From: Rhynochetos jubatus
Taxonomy: Eukaryota; Chordata; Aves; Eurypygiformes; Rhynochetidae
NCBI GenBank assembly: GCA_027574665.1
Contig: CM050655.1
Span: 14,193,170 to 14,257,169 of the forward strand
Length of the DNA stretch: 64,000 bases
Reading direction: 5' to 3'
Below, in pieces: positions 26,721-39,240 of this stretch. Positions within the stretch are counted from its first letter, which is position 1. The number at the start of each line of letters is the position of its first letter. The translations under genes were made by a program, and so were the position numbers. The notes beneath the pieces were generated by a model. That model was not told the origin of the DNA. It was given only the letters and a program-made list of their open reading frames with translations, and did not search any database.

Positions 26721-27763
26721 GAAAGACCACCTGTAAAAATAATTTCCAGTACCCTCAGCACTTCTTTCCAGCACTGGTATGCAGCAGTCAAACACACCTC
26801 TTACTCCTAAGAATTTCCCAGCACAGCAAGAAGACGACAGGAATTACTATACAGGATCTTGGGCCATGTTCTAGGCTAGAAGAAAACCACCTCTTCAAAT
26901 CAGCAGAGTGTTGTTGGGGTTTCCCCCTCACCACACACCCTGCTTTGAGCACAGCCATGTGTCCTATTCACATGGTGACCGCTCTGCTGCTGGGGAAGTT
27001 TATCAACCCGACCAAGCAGCACAATATCACTGCCATTCTCGCCACTGCAAGTAGACGTCACTTCAACGTCACTTGTCATGACTGATCCTTATTTTCCTTG
27101 TTAGTGTTTTTCTTTTTTCCAAGTGTTCACATCACCCCAAAAGCTGTAGTTAAAACTCAGTGAAGGAAGGACAAGGAGAGACTCACGTGGTGAAGTTTAC
27201 TGCCATCAGCCAGCTAGGTTACATCTGCTGTGATTATCTGTTTCTTGCAAAAAGAATGATCCAAAGCTACTATTTACATGTTTAAACTAACCCAGCTCAG
27301 TTTGTCTCTAACAGAGCATGGAATAATCACATGAACTATCTAGCTAGCAGATCTGAACTGCAGAGGCAATAAGTTGCTGAGAACACGTGCTTTTCACAGC
27401 CTAATATCTCTCTCTAAATTCAACTAGAGCTGTCTGAACCATGAGTACATTTGAAAGGAGGTATCAAAATCGTTACCATGGGCCACACACATGAATTTAG
27501 AAGGCATTTCTAAGGCACAATGGGGAGACAGGTGTTCATCTCCCCTGGTGCTTTCAATGCCAAGAGTGTCCCTGTATCTTCAGGAGGTTGTAGTTGGGCA
27601 TCAGCTCTGGAAAACACTCCTCTTGGGGCTCAGCATTTTCTGTCATTATGGACACCTGCTGACACCTGCCACAAAAGCCAAACACTTGGGTTTATGCTTA
27701 TCTATCCAGTGCCCTGATTCATTCAGGAAAAAAACCACCACAACCCTCAGTACTCAGTTTTCT

Positions 27764-27790
27764 CCCCCCCTTTCCCCCCCCCCCCCCCCC
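27764..27790 (+). repeat. C-rich tract (C7-TTT-C17)
   Basis: Seven C, three T, then seventeen C in a row on the plus strand. On the minus strand, which I infer is the transcribed sense, this is a long G run able to form a G-quadruplex. The run length should be checked, since homopolymers are prone to assembly error. Confidence 0.9.
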
Positions 27791-30700
27791 ATCATCAGCC
27801 ATTTGAGCCACCTGTATCTATTACTCCCCTTGCCTTGGGTTACCCTCTCAGCATTTGTTGACAGTGAAAGCAGTGCACAGGTGATACAGTGGGCTGAGAC
27901 AGAGAAGGAGCACTGGGGAGTTAGGTGTAATTGGGTTGTTTTAACCCCTAATCTACGTATTTGGAGAGGCAAAGAAACAGAGATTATGCGATTCACCCTT
28001 GACATACTGCCAGATAACTTCAATCCTGTAAAATGCCCCCTAATGACCTGACTATAATACCATGGTGTTACAGCATCATTTAAATACTGTGGGGTTCTTC
28101 CACTGGCAGTGCAGGCTGCAGACTTACTATGTAATGTACAGGATTACACTGCCACTAAAATATTACTTAGTGCTGCTGAGGTTTCAAATTAATTCTGGGA
28201 GCTAAATCATTATTCAACTCCGCCTTTGCAGAAATACATTTCCCTGCTTGTTTTAATAACAGCGATTTTAGAACTAAAAGGTTGGCACTGTCTCTTCGAG
28301 GCTTGCTCAAAAGGAGAAGTGGCCTCTAAACTGTCAAGCAAATTAATGTAGCGATGCATGCATGTTTGTGACCAAGAAAGTAATTTGAGAAAAATGGGCT
28401 CAAATATTAAAGAGAGCTCATAGTGATGTGGCTGATGAATCATTTTATTATTTCACAATAAAAGAGGAGACTAGTCTGGTTTTCTCTATATATACATACC
28501 TACTCATATGTTCCTGTCCACCACCACACTCCTCCAGACAGAAGATTTCTCAATATTTTGAGGGGACAAATCCTTGCTGAAGTAGTAACATAACTGTTGG
28601 TAACTGATGAAACCAATCTATGCCAGCTGAGGATGTGGCTTTCAAGTCATTCTGAGCTCTAGTTTTCCTGACCTAAATAAACAAACTTCAGCTTTTTACA
28701 GCTCTGGGTTCCATCTTCCTACATAATTCCTGTTACTAGTCAGTATTTTGTACCTTTAGGTGACTACAGAAGTTCAGCACTAGGATGGGCAGATCCTTCA
28801 TGCTCTATTACATCCAACGAACAAACTAAATTTGCTAACATATTAGGGAAGACAAAAAAACAGCGGATAGGCTAATCATAAAGGCCAATTTCTCACCTTT
28901 GAAATGTTGCCCATTTTTAACCTTGTGTTTAGACTAGTTTCTCTTTCCCAGTTAAAATACCAGGCTGCTCGCTTCTACAAGGAAGTTTGTTAAATCTGGG
29001 AAACAGTCGCATGAAATACTGTAAAAAAAACTAAAAAAAACCCAAAGAAAGAAAGAAACAAACAAAAAACCCCCCAGAAAACACATCACCAGACAAACAC
29101 AGTGGTAAATGAGGAGCAAGATGGGGCCACATACACGGACCAAAACCAATGTGTAGTAGTGAGTCCACATTTGAAATAATCAATCCTTCTCCTTATTAAA
29201 ACTGTTACCTACTTCCTCATTCATTAACACTGTCCTTGTTTACGCTTGCAGCCAGGCCAAAGATTTTCCCCTCCCTCCGAATATAATTTCCTGCTATTGA
29301 CAGACACGTTCAAGTGCTGGATGTGCGTATGTCTACATGGCATACTGCAGGCAGAGGCAAGCCTTCTTGGCCACCATCCAAGCCAGCTGTAAATGAGCCA
29401 GCTCCAAACTGGAAGCTGTGTAAGCACAATTAGCACAGCAGTAAGCCTGATCTAACACATCCTGCCAAGAGACCAAGCTTATTAGCTTGAGCTCAACACA
29501 ATGCTAACGATGGATATGGGGCTTCTGGTTTGGTTCCACACAGAACACGGCCAGTTGAAGATGAGCATCACGTTATACGGTGCAGCTACCTGTTCTCTCA
29601 GGGTATACCCCTCTACTGCAAGGACTATTTGCTTCCCTCTACAGGAACTCCCATAATGCTCTGACAGCAAACCAACAGGACCTGAGGGCTGCGAGCAGAT
29701 GGAGGGAATGGGGGTCTCCAGGTGAGAACTTCAGAGGCAGTATGAGGAAAAAGGCACCAAGCAGGAGACAGGCACCAGAAATGCAAAAGGTGTGAGGGAA
29801 GGGCAGGGCAACGTACTGCAAGACTCGACCAACTGATAAAGAGCACCCCACCTCTAGTTTCTCAGCTTCCATCAGGCCCAGGGCAGTAACGACCAAACCC
29901 ACCCGCATTAACATACAGGAGATGTTAAATGGACTCTCTGCACAGAGAGGCATCCATCCCACCCACCAAGGGAGAATCCAGTCCATTTGGTGGATGTTTG
30001 AACAGTCCAAGAGAGGAACGTGCTCACAGAAGCAAATCTGTTACCAACCTGAGAAAAGAGCATTCCTCTCCCACAGTTTATGTTACAGGAGCAGTCATAG
30101 TCTGGCAGTTGGCAACAGTTTGTAAGCGCAACTTACGGACTCAGAGTAATATGAGACAAAAAACAAAGGGTAACAGTGAAAAACATCAGAGTGTGTGTTA
30201 AAAAAAAAGGCAGCACGTTGTAAGAAAAGCACCTGAAAAGACTGGGAATGTTTACATTTAAAAGGACAGTAGTAAAATGGCCATTGCTAAGCAGTATTAA
30301 ACATAAACTGGGCACTGAAATTAACTAGGTTCTGCCCACCCAGTAACACAGCACACAAGCAAGAGGAAAGTCACCAGTGCCCCATTCAAAGGCAACAAAG
30401 GGAAACACCTTCTTATTCAACATGTAATTAGTTTGTTGAGTTTTCTGCCACCAGACTGGTGGTGTGGCAAACACTCAGTATGTTTGAAAGGCAGTGTGCA
30501 TGCCTGTTTTCTTCTCCCTCCCACTCCATCTGTAAAGCAGCGTTTTCAGTTGTTTGAGCTTTCCGCTGTATGGGACAGGTATAAGGAAGTGAGAGAAGGG
30601 AGTCCCCGCGGTGTTGCAGGCACACTCCTCCGCACATTCACATTCTGCAGCTCAATTAGGTTTATTTTCACCTGTAAGATGTTCAATTACATTGTGTATA

Positions 30701-33700
30701 TGGAGGTTTTCCATGATTTGTTAGCTCAGTAGTTTGATCTGTGGTACAGAATGCACGTTCTCAGCAGAGTACAAGTTTAAATACTTGGCCCTGATCATCG
30801 GTTCGGGCTATACACCTGCTGGCATTGCACGCAGTACATGCCACACACTGAAAACACAGACCTCGGTTATGCTGATCTTCATGATTCAAGGCAGCATTTG
30901 AGTCACTGATAGCTGCTTCAAAGGAACTTGTTTCCTCTCTTTCCCCTGTCCTTTCATAAACTTCAAAACATGAACAAATCAAACTGGATTCATCATACCA
31001 GGTTAAGAGATGGACTTAGCCATAGACAAAAGAAAAACTGAGAGCTGAGATTACACTTGCATTGTTCTTTTGTCTTGAGAAGGAAATAAATTTCTCTTTA
31101 TCTTTTCCCACTTGAAGGCCTGAAAAAGAAAGCTATGCTATCAGAAATATCGAGGCCTAATACAATGTGTGAAACACAGTTTTACCTTGAATTTTCAATA
31201 AGATTAAGTAGAAGAATTCTGTTAAATATTGTTCAGTACAAAACATATTTAAAAATCTGGCACAGTATTATTATTGCAGGTTAACACAACCTTATTTAAA
31301 ATTTGCCAGTCATTTAAAAGCACATATATAATATATAATTATCAACCGTTAACAGACTGTGTACTGAAACAAGATCTCACCTTGCACACACATATCTAAT
31401 ATATCTAAAATTGGTATAACACATAAAATAAACAAATGCATAAGCTATGCAATTCAAATTAACCATTCAGTCCCTTCCCTTACATATGTTTTCAGTGAGA
31501 AGACACAAACCCTTGGTGTTGTGGTTTAACCAGTACACTTGGCTTGTAAAGCAGCTGATGTAAAATACCCTAGAAGAATGCATTTGTAACAGTTGGAATA
31601 AAACACTGAGGATATAAACAAGATGAAGGGGAAAAGGGAGGGTAGAGAATTAAAATATTTGCCATTTAGTTAGAAATACTTTTGTATTGAACAAAAATAA
31701 ATATTCAATATTTATCATCAGCATATTATTTTTCTTGGAAATACTTCTTTGCGCAGAGGAATGCAAGCTAGCATCCTTTATAAAGCTGTAAGGATCTTGT
31801 TCCTATCACCATAAAATTGGTTTAGTATAGGATACAGCAATCACCCATGCAGTCACATGATAAACGAACACTTGAATACTGATTTAGTCTCCCTTCAAAG
31901 CAATACTTACTTAAAAAAAAAAAATCAATAACATTGAAAATAAAAACCAGAAGCCATCTGCCAAAGGAAGTAGCTCCGAGTGAAAGGCTTGTCTACACTT
32001 GGTATGTGTACGCTGCTCTTTTTTTTTTTTTTTAGACAAAATAAAATCAGGATAAACCTCAATGTGTCTGCAGACAGTTCTTCTATTTTTAACCAATACT
32101 GTCCTGCCAGTATCAATTCATCCAGATAGAGAATCCATTGTTAAAAATATGAATTATTTTGGTTGCTTTTCACTATGCTGAAGTGACATCTTTCCCAACC
32201 ACTGTCAAAGGCTATTAAGAACAAGGAGCTTTGAAGAACAAGTTTCAACCGTGATGCCTGTTGGCCTGCCTAAACAAAGTTTCCTTACAAAGGCTTGGGA
32301 AGTTTCAGACGGCACGGGACAAAGCCACACGCCACGGAGCAAGTTATTAAGATAGACATATTATCGTTGCAAAGTTAACTGTAAAAAGTCTTAGCATATT
32401 CTCGTAAATGCACAGCAGCTACCAAACAGTGAGATGTACTAGGGAACAAGATAAAACACTGGAACACCTCCAAGAAAAGGAAGCTCTTTTACACTATTTC
32501 CACTACTTAAGGAGGTGGATTTCTGTCTCCTTTTCACTTGAAACTTTAGGTGCCAGAGCTTTTTACTAAGCAGCACAGCACTGAAGCAAGCAACTCAAGT
32601 AAGAAATTACTAACATTTTACCCAGTTACACTATGTAATATTTCTTGGGTATTTCTCCACAATTCTATGTGTTCACTTGGGGGCGGGGAGGGGGGGAAAT
32701 ACAACCAGATAACGCTCAGTTTAAAACAGAGTTTGCCTTTGAATCATGGCTTACTTTTACAAAAGGTACCTTATAAATGATAACTAGAGCATTTATATTT
32801 AAGCCGATTGTTGGAACAGTATGTTTTCCCACACACACTGCAGTCCAATAGTTTCAGGACTACTCAGCTCCATACCACTCCCTCTCAGTCAACTGCTCTA
32901 GCTACAGACCAGTAGGTTCCACCGTCCTAGACTAGACGAATCCAGAAGACTTGGACCAATTCTCATAGTCTGCATTTTACCTCACAGGATCCAAGAGTTT
33001 TCTACCAATAACCACTGAGGTAAGCAGAGGGAGTCCCACCACAATACTTACATGCAAGGGGCAGAGCACCCAGAAAACAGTGGGAACATGACCAGTTCAG
33101 CTGACTACCTTCAGACTCAAAGCATGCCTCAACCCAGCTTTACAGATCTGCAATTGCAGAAACGCAAACACCAGACGACTCCATCATCAGTGGGTTTGAC
33201 AGTGGCTGCTGTGCCCCATCTGCTGACCCCTACAGCACAGGAATACTTCCAAAATTATCACTACAGCCACCTCAACTGGTTTTTCCCATCTTATTTTAGA
33301 GAGGAAAGCACCCATATTTTCTTATATCTATTCTATCAACAAAGCTGGTTTTGGGAAGGGCTGTTTCCCTTCCTCAAACCTCCAGCCTTTTTTTCTGCTG
33401 TGTCTTTGCCTTACTCTTCCTACCCTAAGTCCTTCCCAGCAATGCATGATTTTGCTCCTCTCCCTTTTTTCCCTTCTCCTGTTGCTCAATTCCAAATCTA
33501 CTGAGGCTCCTCCTCAGTATGCCAATTCAGGGCCTGAGTTTGGGAATAAAATCTACCATATCATACATTAAAGGAAAGCTCTAAGACAAACTATGCTGCC
33601 TTTTTGTAACCTCTGATGTAATTAATAATCTGACTCAGCAACAAGCCCATCTTGATATGGTTATAAACCTTCCACTGCCCATGCACTGGGCAGCCTCACG

Positions 33701-34647
33701 AATACACAGCCGTGTTGCGGGGGTGATTTTTCATGGCAGCAAAGCTGGAACAAGCAGTCCCTATCTCTGGTCGCTTGTTACCAGCTCCCCTTGCACTGCC
33801 CCCTCCCCAGCCCTCCCAGTAGCATTAGGGCAGTTTTGTGGTACTGTGTAGCAAACAGAGTTGGTTAAGCTAAAAATAGTCCATTCATCCTCGCCCTCCT
33901 TCCCCATTTTTGTTGGGTTATTTTTAAAACAGATCATTCTCTGCCCATGTTCAACAGGCAGCTCAGCTGGGCTGAAGGGAAAGTGAGTAGTAGTAGAAGA
34001 TGCATCTCTGCCAGGCCAGGGGGATAAGAGGGACTGCAGGGTCACCTTCAGCCTCCCTTTGCCACTAAGATGTAACATATCCAGGACATGACGGACAAAC
34101 ACAGACTGTGCTCCTCACATCCCAGTTGGAGCTGGTGTTCGCAGTCTTAAAAGGAGCACGTGCTATTCCTACCGTCAGGAAGGAGTTTGCATAATCTTAG
34201 CCCTCATATTCCAGGAGCCAGAACTAATTCCGTGCTTTTCTGATTTGACTTGGGGATTCTACACCGCCGCAGCAGGACTTAGGAAAGGACTCTTCACTGT
34301 AACCTTGTTTGAGTGCTCATCTTTTGTCTGCATTACTCTAGCTTGCAAGATGACAGCTATCAAGTCAGATTACGGAATGCCACTCACAGTGACACATGCC
34401 AAAAGTAAACCATTAAGACTGTCTAAATAGCAGAGTTAGGCTTAGTGTGTAGCTTGCCAGGTGTTACATTGAGTAAGCAGTAATTCTAGACACATTCAGC
34501 AATTAAAAAAGTGGCAAATCTATTTTAACCTTTTTTCTATAAAAAAAAGCGGATGGAATCATAAAATCCATTGGGCTGATCAGGTAAGTCTTCTGAATCC
34601 CTAAAAAAAACCCCATAGTTCGAGTGCAACAAATTCAGGCTGTCAGG

Positions 34648-34671
34648 AAAAAAAAAAAAAAAAAAAAAAAA
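34648..34671 (+). repeat. Poly(A) run, 24 bases
   Basis: An uninterrupted A run followed by a GA-rich stretch. No SINE body or processed-gene sequence was recognised just upstream, so it is best called a simple repeat. Similar runs lie at 41234-41250, 42203-42222 and 57735-57756. Confidence 0.85.
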
Positions 34672-36738
34672 GAAGAGAGAGTGGTGGTGGAGAGGAGAAC
34701 ATCATTTTTTTAAATCCTCCCTAACCCCCCCGTTCTTTCTGTGTGTTTATGAAGCCTCCGGAAATACCATGGCAAACATTCCAGCTCTACAGCAGTGAGG
34801 CCACGTGACTCGAAGGAACAGCAAGGAGCTTCTTTCCCAACTTTCCTCACGGAACAGAAAAGTGATTTTTATTTAATTTTTCTTTAACTAGGATTCAAGT
34901 CTAGTGAAATCTCCAGGAAATTTTCAAGAACACTGTTTTAAAACAGGGCTGCTTTTGATGTGTTTTTTTTTTTTTTTTAAAAATTATTATTATTTGCTGC
35001 ATTTGTATGGCTAAGGTGGCTTATTTTTACAATAAAAGTCCAAAGTCTTACACCTATATTCAGGGAGCATAAAATACAGTATACTTGTTAATGTACCACT
35101 AACACTATTTGCTATGTCCTTTAAATCTCCTATTAGAGTTACAATCAGTAGTACTGTATTTCTTAATATAGCCAAGATCTTTTCCTGGCAAAAATTACAG
35201 CACAGTTAAAACCCCTCCTTCCTTCTAGTCTTCCAGTATGATTTTAGTTTGAACTATTAATGAAAGGATTTATGCACATGAGCTTTGCTAAACATTATGA
35301 AAAAGTACTCAAAACGTGAATGTGAACAACAACCTTCCATTTTTGCAGACAATCATGTGTAAGCACTTGGAAGTAATCCTTTAAAACGTAGGAGTATGGA
35401 TGAATCATAATGTTGAGTATCAGCTGAAATTCATGGTTTGTCTTAAAGCAAAATAAAAAAGTATCACCATACAAGAAGGAGAACCGTCCTGCAGTACAAA
35501 AAGCACAGCAAATGGCAGGCACACACCACTAACTTGCTTTTGTAGCCATGTCAGAAATGTTTCTAATTATCTGAGGTAAAAGAGGGATGGCATTTCTGCT
35601 GGAAGCAAGTTTTACACTTTAGTCTTTCCCCTTCCCTCTCTTTCAGCCTATAAATGTTACTCTTACACAGTTTTCTCCCATACAGCTCTTGAAAAGGTTG
35701 AGTTTTTCAAGGCTATGAGCAGACAGAAATGTTCATCAAGAAATGCCTTCAGGTCAACTGTCTGCAGCTCATCAAAGTGCAGCCCTGAAAATATGGATGA
35801 GGGGGAGGAGGATTATATGAGCGTGGTAGAGCAGATTAACAAAAAAATAATAATCCTTGTTCTGATGATCATTAACTTTTTTCCTTTTGGAAATGGGTTC
35901 ACTTACCATCCATGCACCCTCAGTGGTGATGGGCACAAGGGCACTGCCTCCTCCCCCCATAATTTCAGCTGCATTCCAAACAACTACAAATACATGAAAG
36001 TATCTTTAACGCTACTTCCCAATATAAGGAAATGCCACGGGAATATTGCACAAGGAATGGAAGTGGAGATGACCCACACAACCGTGTAGGGAAAGGCAGT
36101 TGGTCCACAGGAAAATTAAGATGTAAACCAAATTCATAAGAAGTTCTGAACTACGCTGGAAACATGGCAAAGATGAGATTACCTACTGCTTGATAAAATA
36201 CTTGAAATATCTTTGAAAAATGCAAAACAAAGCAAAAGCAGCAACAGAACAACTATGCAAGGATTATTTTTCTTAAGGAGGGAGGCGACAGAAACCCTGG
36301 AGTGCCCAGTCTGTTCTTCAATTCTGTATAACAGCTGGACATGAACTATGGAACACATCACTGAAACTACTGTTCGTTTCTACTCAGGGATTTCTACTTT
36401 GTTTATTATAAATGCACATTTATTGGCAGCAAGTAAAACATATTACTGTTGTGTTTTAGAGCTCGAATGGCTCATGGTAAGAGTAATTTGTTTGTATTCT
36501 GTATCAGAATCAATATTGTACAAGGGATAGCCCCAGGAATGTTTATGCTGAGGGCTTTGCTTGCAGCGTTTTGTTGTTACAATCAATTGACCAAACAGGA
36601 CTGTTTCTTAAAACAACAAATAAGCTTTGATAGTGACCAGATCAGCCTTTACAGCATAATACACCACGCAAGGTTTGGAAAAACACTGACAGTCTACAAG
36701 TGTTTTTAATCGCCTGATGGTCCACAAAGGTTTCCTAC

Positions 36739-36821
36739 CTGAGTATTTCCCACCGTCCTTTAGTCCTCTTGGTAGCTGGGGACTGTTTCCTCAACACCCT
36801 CACATAACAAGGTCCATTTCC
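36739..36821 (-). CDS. Internal coding exon of gene B (good candidate)
   Basis: Minus strand, 83 nt. The acceptor is TTTTTATTGCAG, near ideal, and the donor is CTCAG|GTAGGAAA. Only one frame is open. It starts in phase 0 and reads GNGPCYVRVLRKQSPATKR followed by TKGRWEIL, leaving two bases. These two bases are completed by the first base of exon 19990-20058. The peptide is basic and the family is not recognised. It is the most upstream exon I would assign to gene B with reasonable confidence. Confidence 0.6.
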
Positions 36822-38124
36822 CTGCAATAAAAACACAGATACATCACACCTCCATTCTCTGTGCAACATGCAGCATTTGAAGAAGCTTACTGAACAGGCC
36901 TGCAAAGAATGAAGAGGATTTAGGAGTCCCAGGACCAAGCCTGGAGGACCAGATCTGAGACTGGGTCGGGGTTCCAGTCCAGCTCTGCAACACTCAAACT
37001 TTTGAGACTCACTCCAGCAGTTTAAAAGTCTCACAGGTTTTCTTGCCTGTAGCAATGAGATTAGGGAAAGGTAGTAAGAATTCTGTTGAGGTTTATATCA
37101 AAATTTCCTGAGCCAAATGGTAATTTTTATTTTCAGTTAAAGGTCATGCTGAAGTCTCTTTTATTCTCTTTATAAAGGGTACTCATTGACTGTCATGAAC
37201 TAAGCGCCATTAAAAAAATAAACCAACCCCAAACTCTGCTTAAGCAAATATGCCAAAATACCGCAAAACCACCACCCTGTCTGTAGCAAAACAAAGCAAG
37301 TTTATGGACCACATTGGCACAGCCCTGCAACTTCTAGGAAATGCTTTTTAATTATAAAGAAAGACTGCAAAGGGAGACAGGGGAACGTTTACAAGCAGTG
37401 TGTATTTTGTTACATGCTGTTTCAGCAGGCAGACAAGGTGTCCTTACAGCCTTCTACTACTAGGCTCCAAAAATCAGCAAATACTGGGAAGGACACTATG
37501 ACTACATTTTGCTTCTCTTTTGACTAACTTCCAAATAACTTCCATGCAAAAGAATTTTCCATCAAACATGAAAAAATATTATGAAAAAAAAAAAGACACC
37601 CAATTCACAGCCAGTCCAGGTTCCTCCCCAGGGCCCAGCTGTGGGAGCAGACACCTCCATAACCATCTGCAGGATGCAGTAGTCACAGCTGACTTGAAAA
37701 ATGCAGAAAAAAAGCTCAAGTTCTTAGCAATAACCTGTTAGTCACACTCAGTATTGGTTCTGCAGTCATATTTATACTGCTCGTGGATAATTCGCAAATA
37801 ATACAAACATGTCTGAAAACCATGTTAGGAGCATCCATCCCACCCCAACACATGGAGTGCCACCATGGGACCGCCTGCAGCAGACAGGTATTCTGCTGGG
37901 TTTCTTGCCTCACAACAAATGGCAATTTTAGAGAAGTTACATATTGACGGGCACCCTGGGTGAATGATTGGCTTTTATGACCTCACTGAACTGTGAATGT
38001 TTCCCCCCAGAACATAGTTATTCTCATCCAGACATTTTCCCCAGTGCTTTTGTTCTGCTTAGACAAGCCAGGAAAAACATGTTAATTGGTTCAGATTTAG
38101 TACTTGTTAACGTGACTTTCTCAG

Positions 38125-38240
38125 CTAATGCGGACTATGTCTTTAATGAAGCTGGAATTAGTTAGTTATCCAACTTCCAAGTTTGTTCCCCCAAAGGATA
38201 AACTTGTTCTGCCTGCCCCAGAAGCTGGGTACCATTCCAG
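38125..38240 (+). other. Possible plus-strand exon, antisense to gene B
   Basis: The acceptor region has a TTAAC branch-like motif and GACTTTCTCAG. The donor is TTCCAG|GTGAGC. Between them one frame is open for 38 codons, including VSYPTSKFVPPKDKLVLPAP; the other two frames stop. It is isolated: I found no neighbouring plus-strand exon to join. It could be a chance open stretch, an antisense or non-coding transcript exon, or part of an overlapping gene. Confidence 0.25.
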
Positions 38241-38552
38241 GTGAGCAGGGATGGGACACTGACAAATCGGGCTGCAGCATTTACTCGGCAGCTTAAACTT
38301 TACTTCCCATTTCTCCCCTGGCTGCTTGCTTCCAGCCCTGCATTTGTGCAGCTGCATGGTTAGCTGGATCGGGGGGGGAACTCGTTTCCTTCAGCATGTT
38401 GCCTCGTAAACAGCTGTGCCAACACAACACAGGGAGCAGGCACAGGGCAGGAGCCATCAGCCCTGATGGCAGAAGGTAGCAACAGAGACTGCTTAAACCA
38501 GCTGAAACTGCACTGCTGCAACACACGTCGCCAACGCTTCGCTCCCCTCCGC

Positions 38553-38645
38553 TCCCCTCCTCTGTGCTTTAGTGCTTCCCATCTGTAAAACTGGCACCAC
38601 AAGTCCTACTTTGTTTATAAAGTGCCTCTTGAAAGGGCTGTTCCA
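38553..38645. repeat. MIR-like SINE relic (reverse orientation on plus)
   Basis: The order 'cctctgtgctttagtgcttcccatctgtaaaactgg' then 'tttataaagtgcctcttgaaa' matches the reverse complement of the MIR/L2 3' region (usual form 'cctcagtttccccatctgtaaaatgg' ... 'taaagcgctttgaga'). It is short and diverged. Confidence 0.6.
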
Positions 38646-38984
38646 TTAACATTTCTGTGAATTCACATTACAGACCACCCACCCCTTTCGCAAATCAGGT
38701 TCCAGCTTCTTCTAAAGACACTGGCACCGTCCCCACCAGCATCTGCTCCCCGGTCTCACCACGCAACCTGTTCCCGTGCCCTCACGCCAACCCCAGCTCT
38801 GCCAGCATGCTTCACGGGGGTCTACTAGGAACTGGAATCCGTTTCTAAAAGTAAAATCACCTTTTTATTACAGCCTGGTCTGTTCTCTCATCCTATTTCT
38901 AGGGAGATCCTCAAAACAGTCTCACCTGCACAGACTGGGAGTAGCAGGCTACACATAAAATGAGAATAATGGGTGAGGAAGAGG

Positions 38985-39240
38985 AGGCGACCGGGCACAC
39001 CTTACACCCGGCATCAGCCACCCTTTCACGGTGTGAAGCCACGGCCTCGCTGTGGCACAGCTCGGTGCCGCACGATCACTACCCTTCTCACAGGGACAGC
39101 TGGTTCACGTCCCGTGCTGCAGCAGTGGGAGTGGAAACCGGGAAGAACCAAGTCCTCCCCGCACATACCCACCAGTGCCTGGCTGAGTGCGAGCTGGGGG
39201 GAGCGAGAAGGGGCGGCTCCGTCTGGTGACCAGTTTCTGC
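38985..39240. promoter_or_regulatory. CpG-richer block, possible regulatory patch
   Basis: CG dinucleotides are clearly denser here than in surrounding sequence (CGACCGGGCAC, CACGGCCTCG, GGTGCCGCACGATC, GGGCGGCTCCG). It has a GGGCGG Sp1-type box. Such patches mark promoters in vertebrates, and it lies upstream of the best gene B exons on the minus strand. There is no TATA box or recognisable first exon, so promoter status is only a guess. Confidence 0.25.

Larger units (their letters stand above)
20059..36738. other. Large putative intron of gene B with old repeats
   Basis: About 16.7 kb between two candidate exons. It holds a CR1 fragment (22495-23278), an older CR1/L3-like relic (about 26335-26720), a C-rich tract (27764-27790), a 15-base T run (32019-32033) and a 24-base A run (34648-34671). 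A possible MIR trace lies near 20690-20760. Open frames of 186 codons (27491-28051) and 150 codons (33052-33504) look random. No other gene was found. Confidence 0.5.

Noticed and set aside
27491-28051. Longest open frame, 186 codons on plus
   Set aside because: It crosses a C-homopolymer tract, has random-looking composition and no splice or promoter context. Frames of this length are expected by chance in 64 kb.
33052-33504. 150-codon plus-strand frame
   Set aside because: Pyrimidine-rich DNA gives F/P/S/Y-rich translation. No exon signals or domain.
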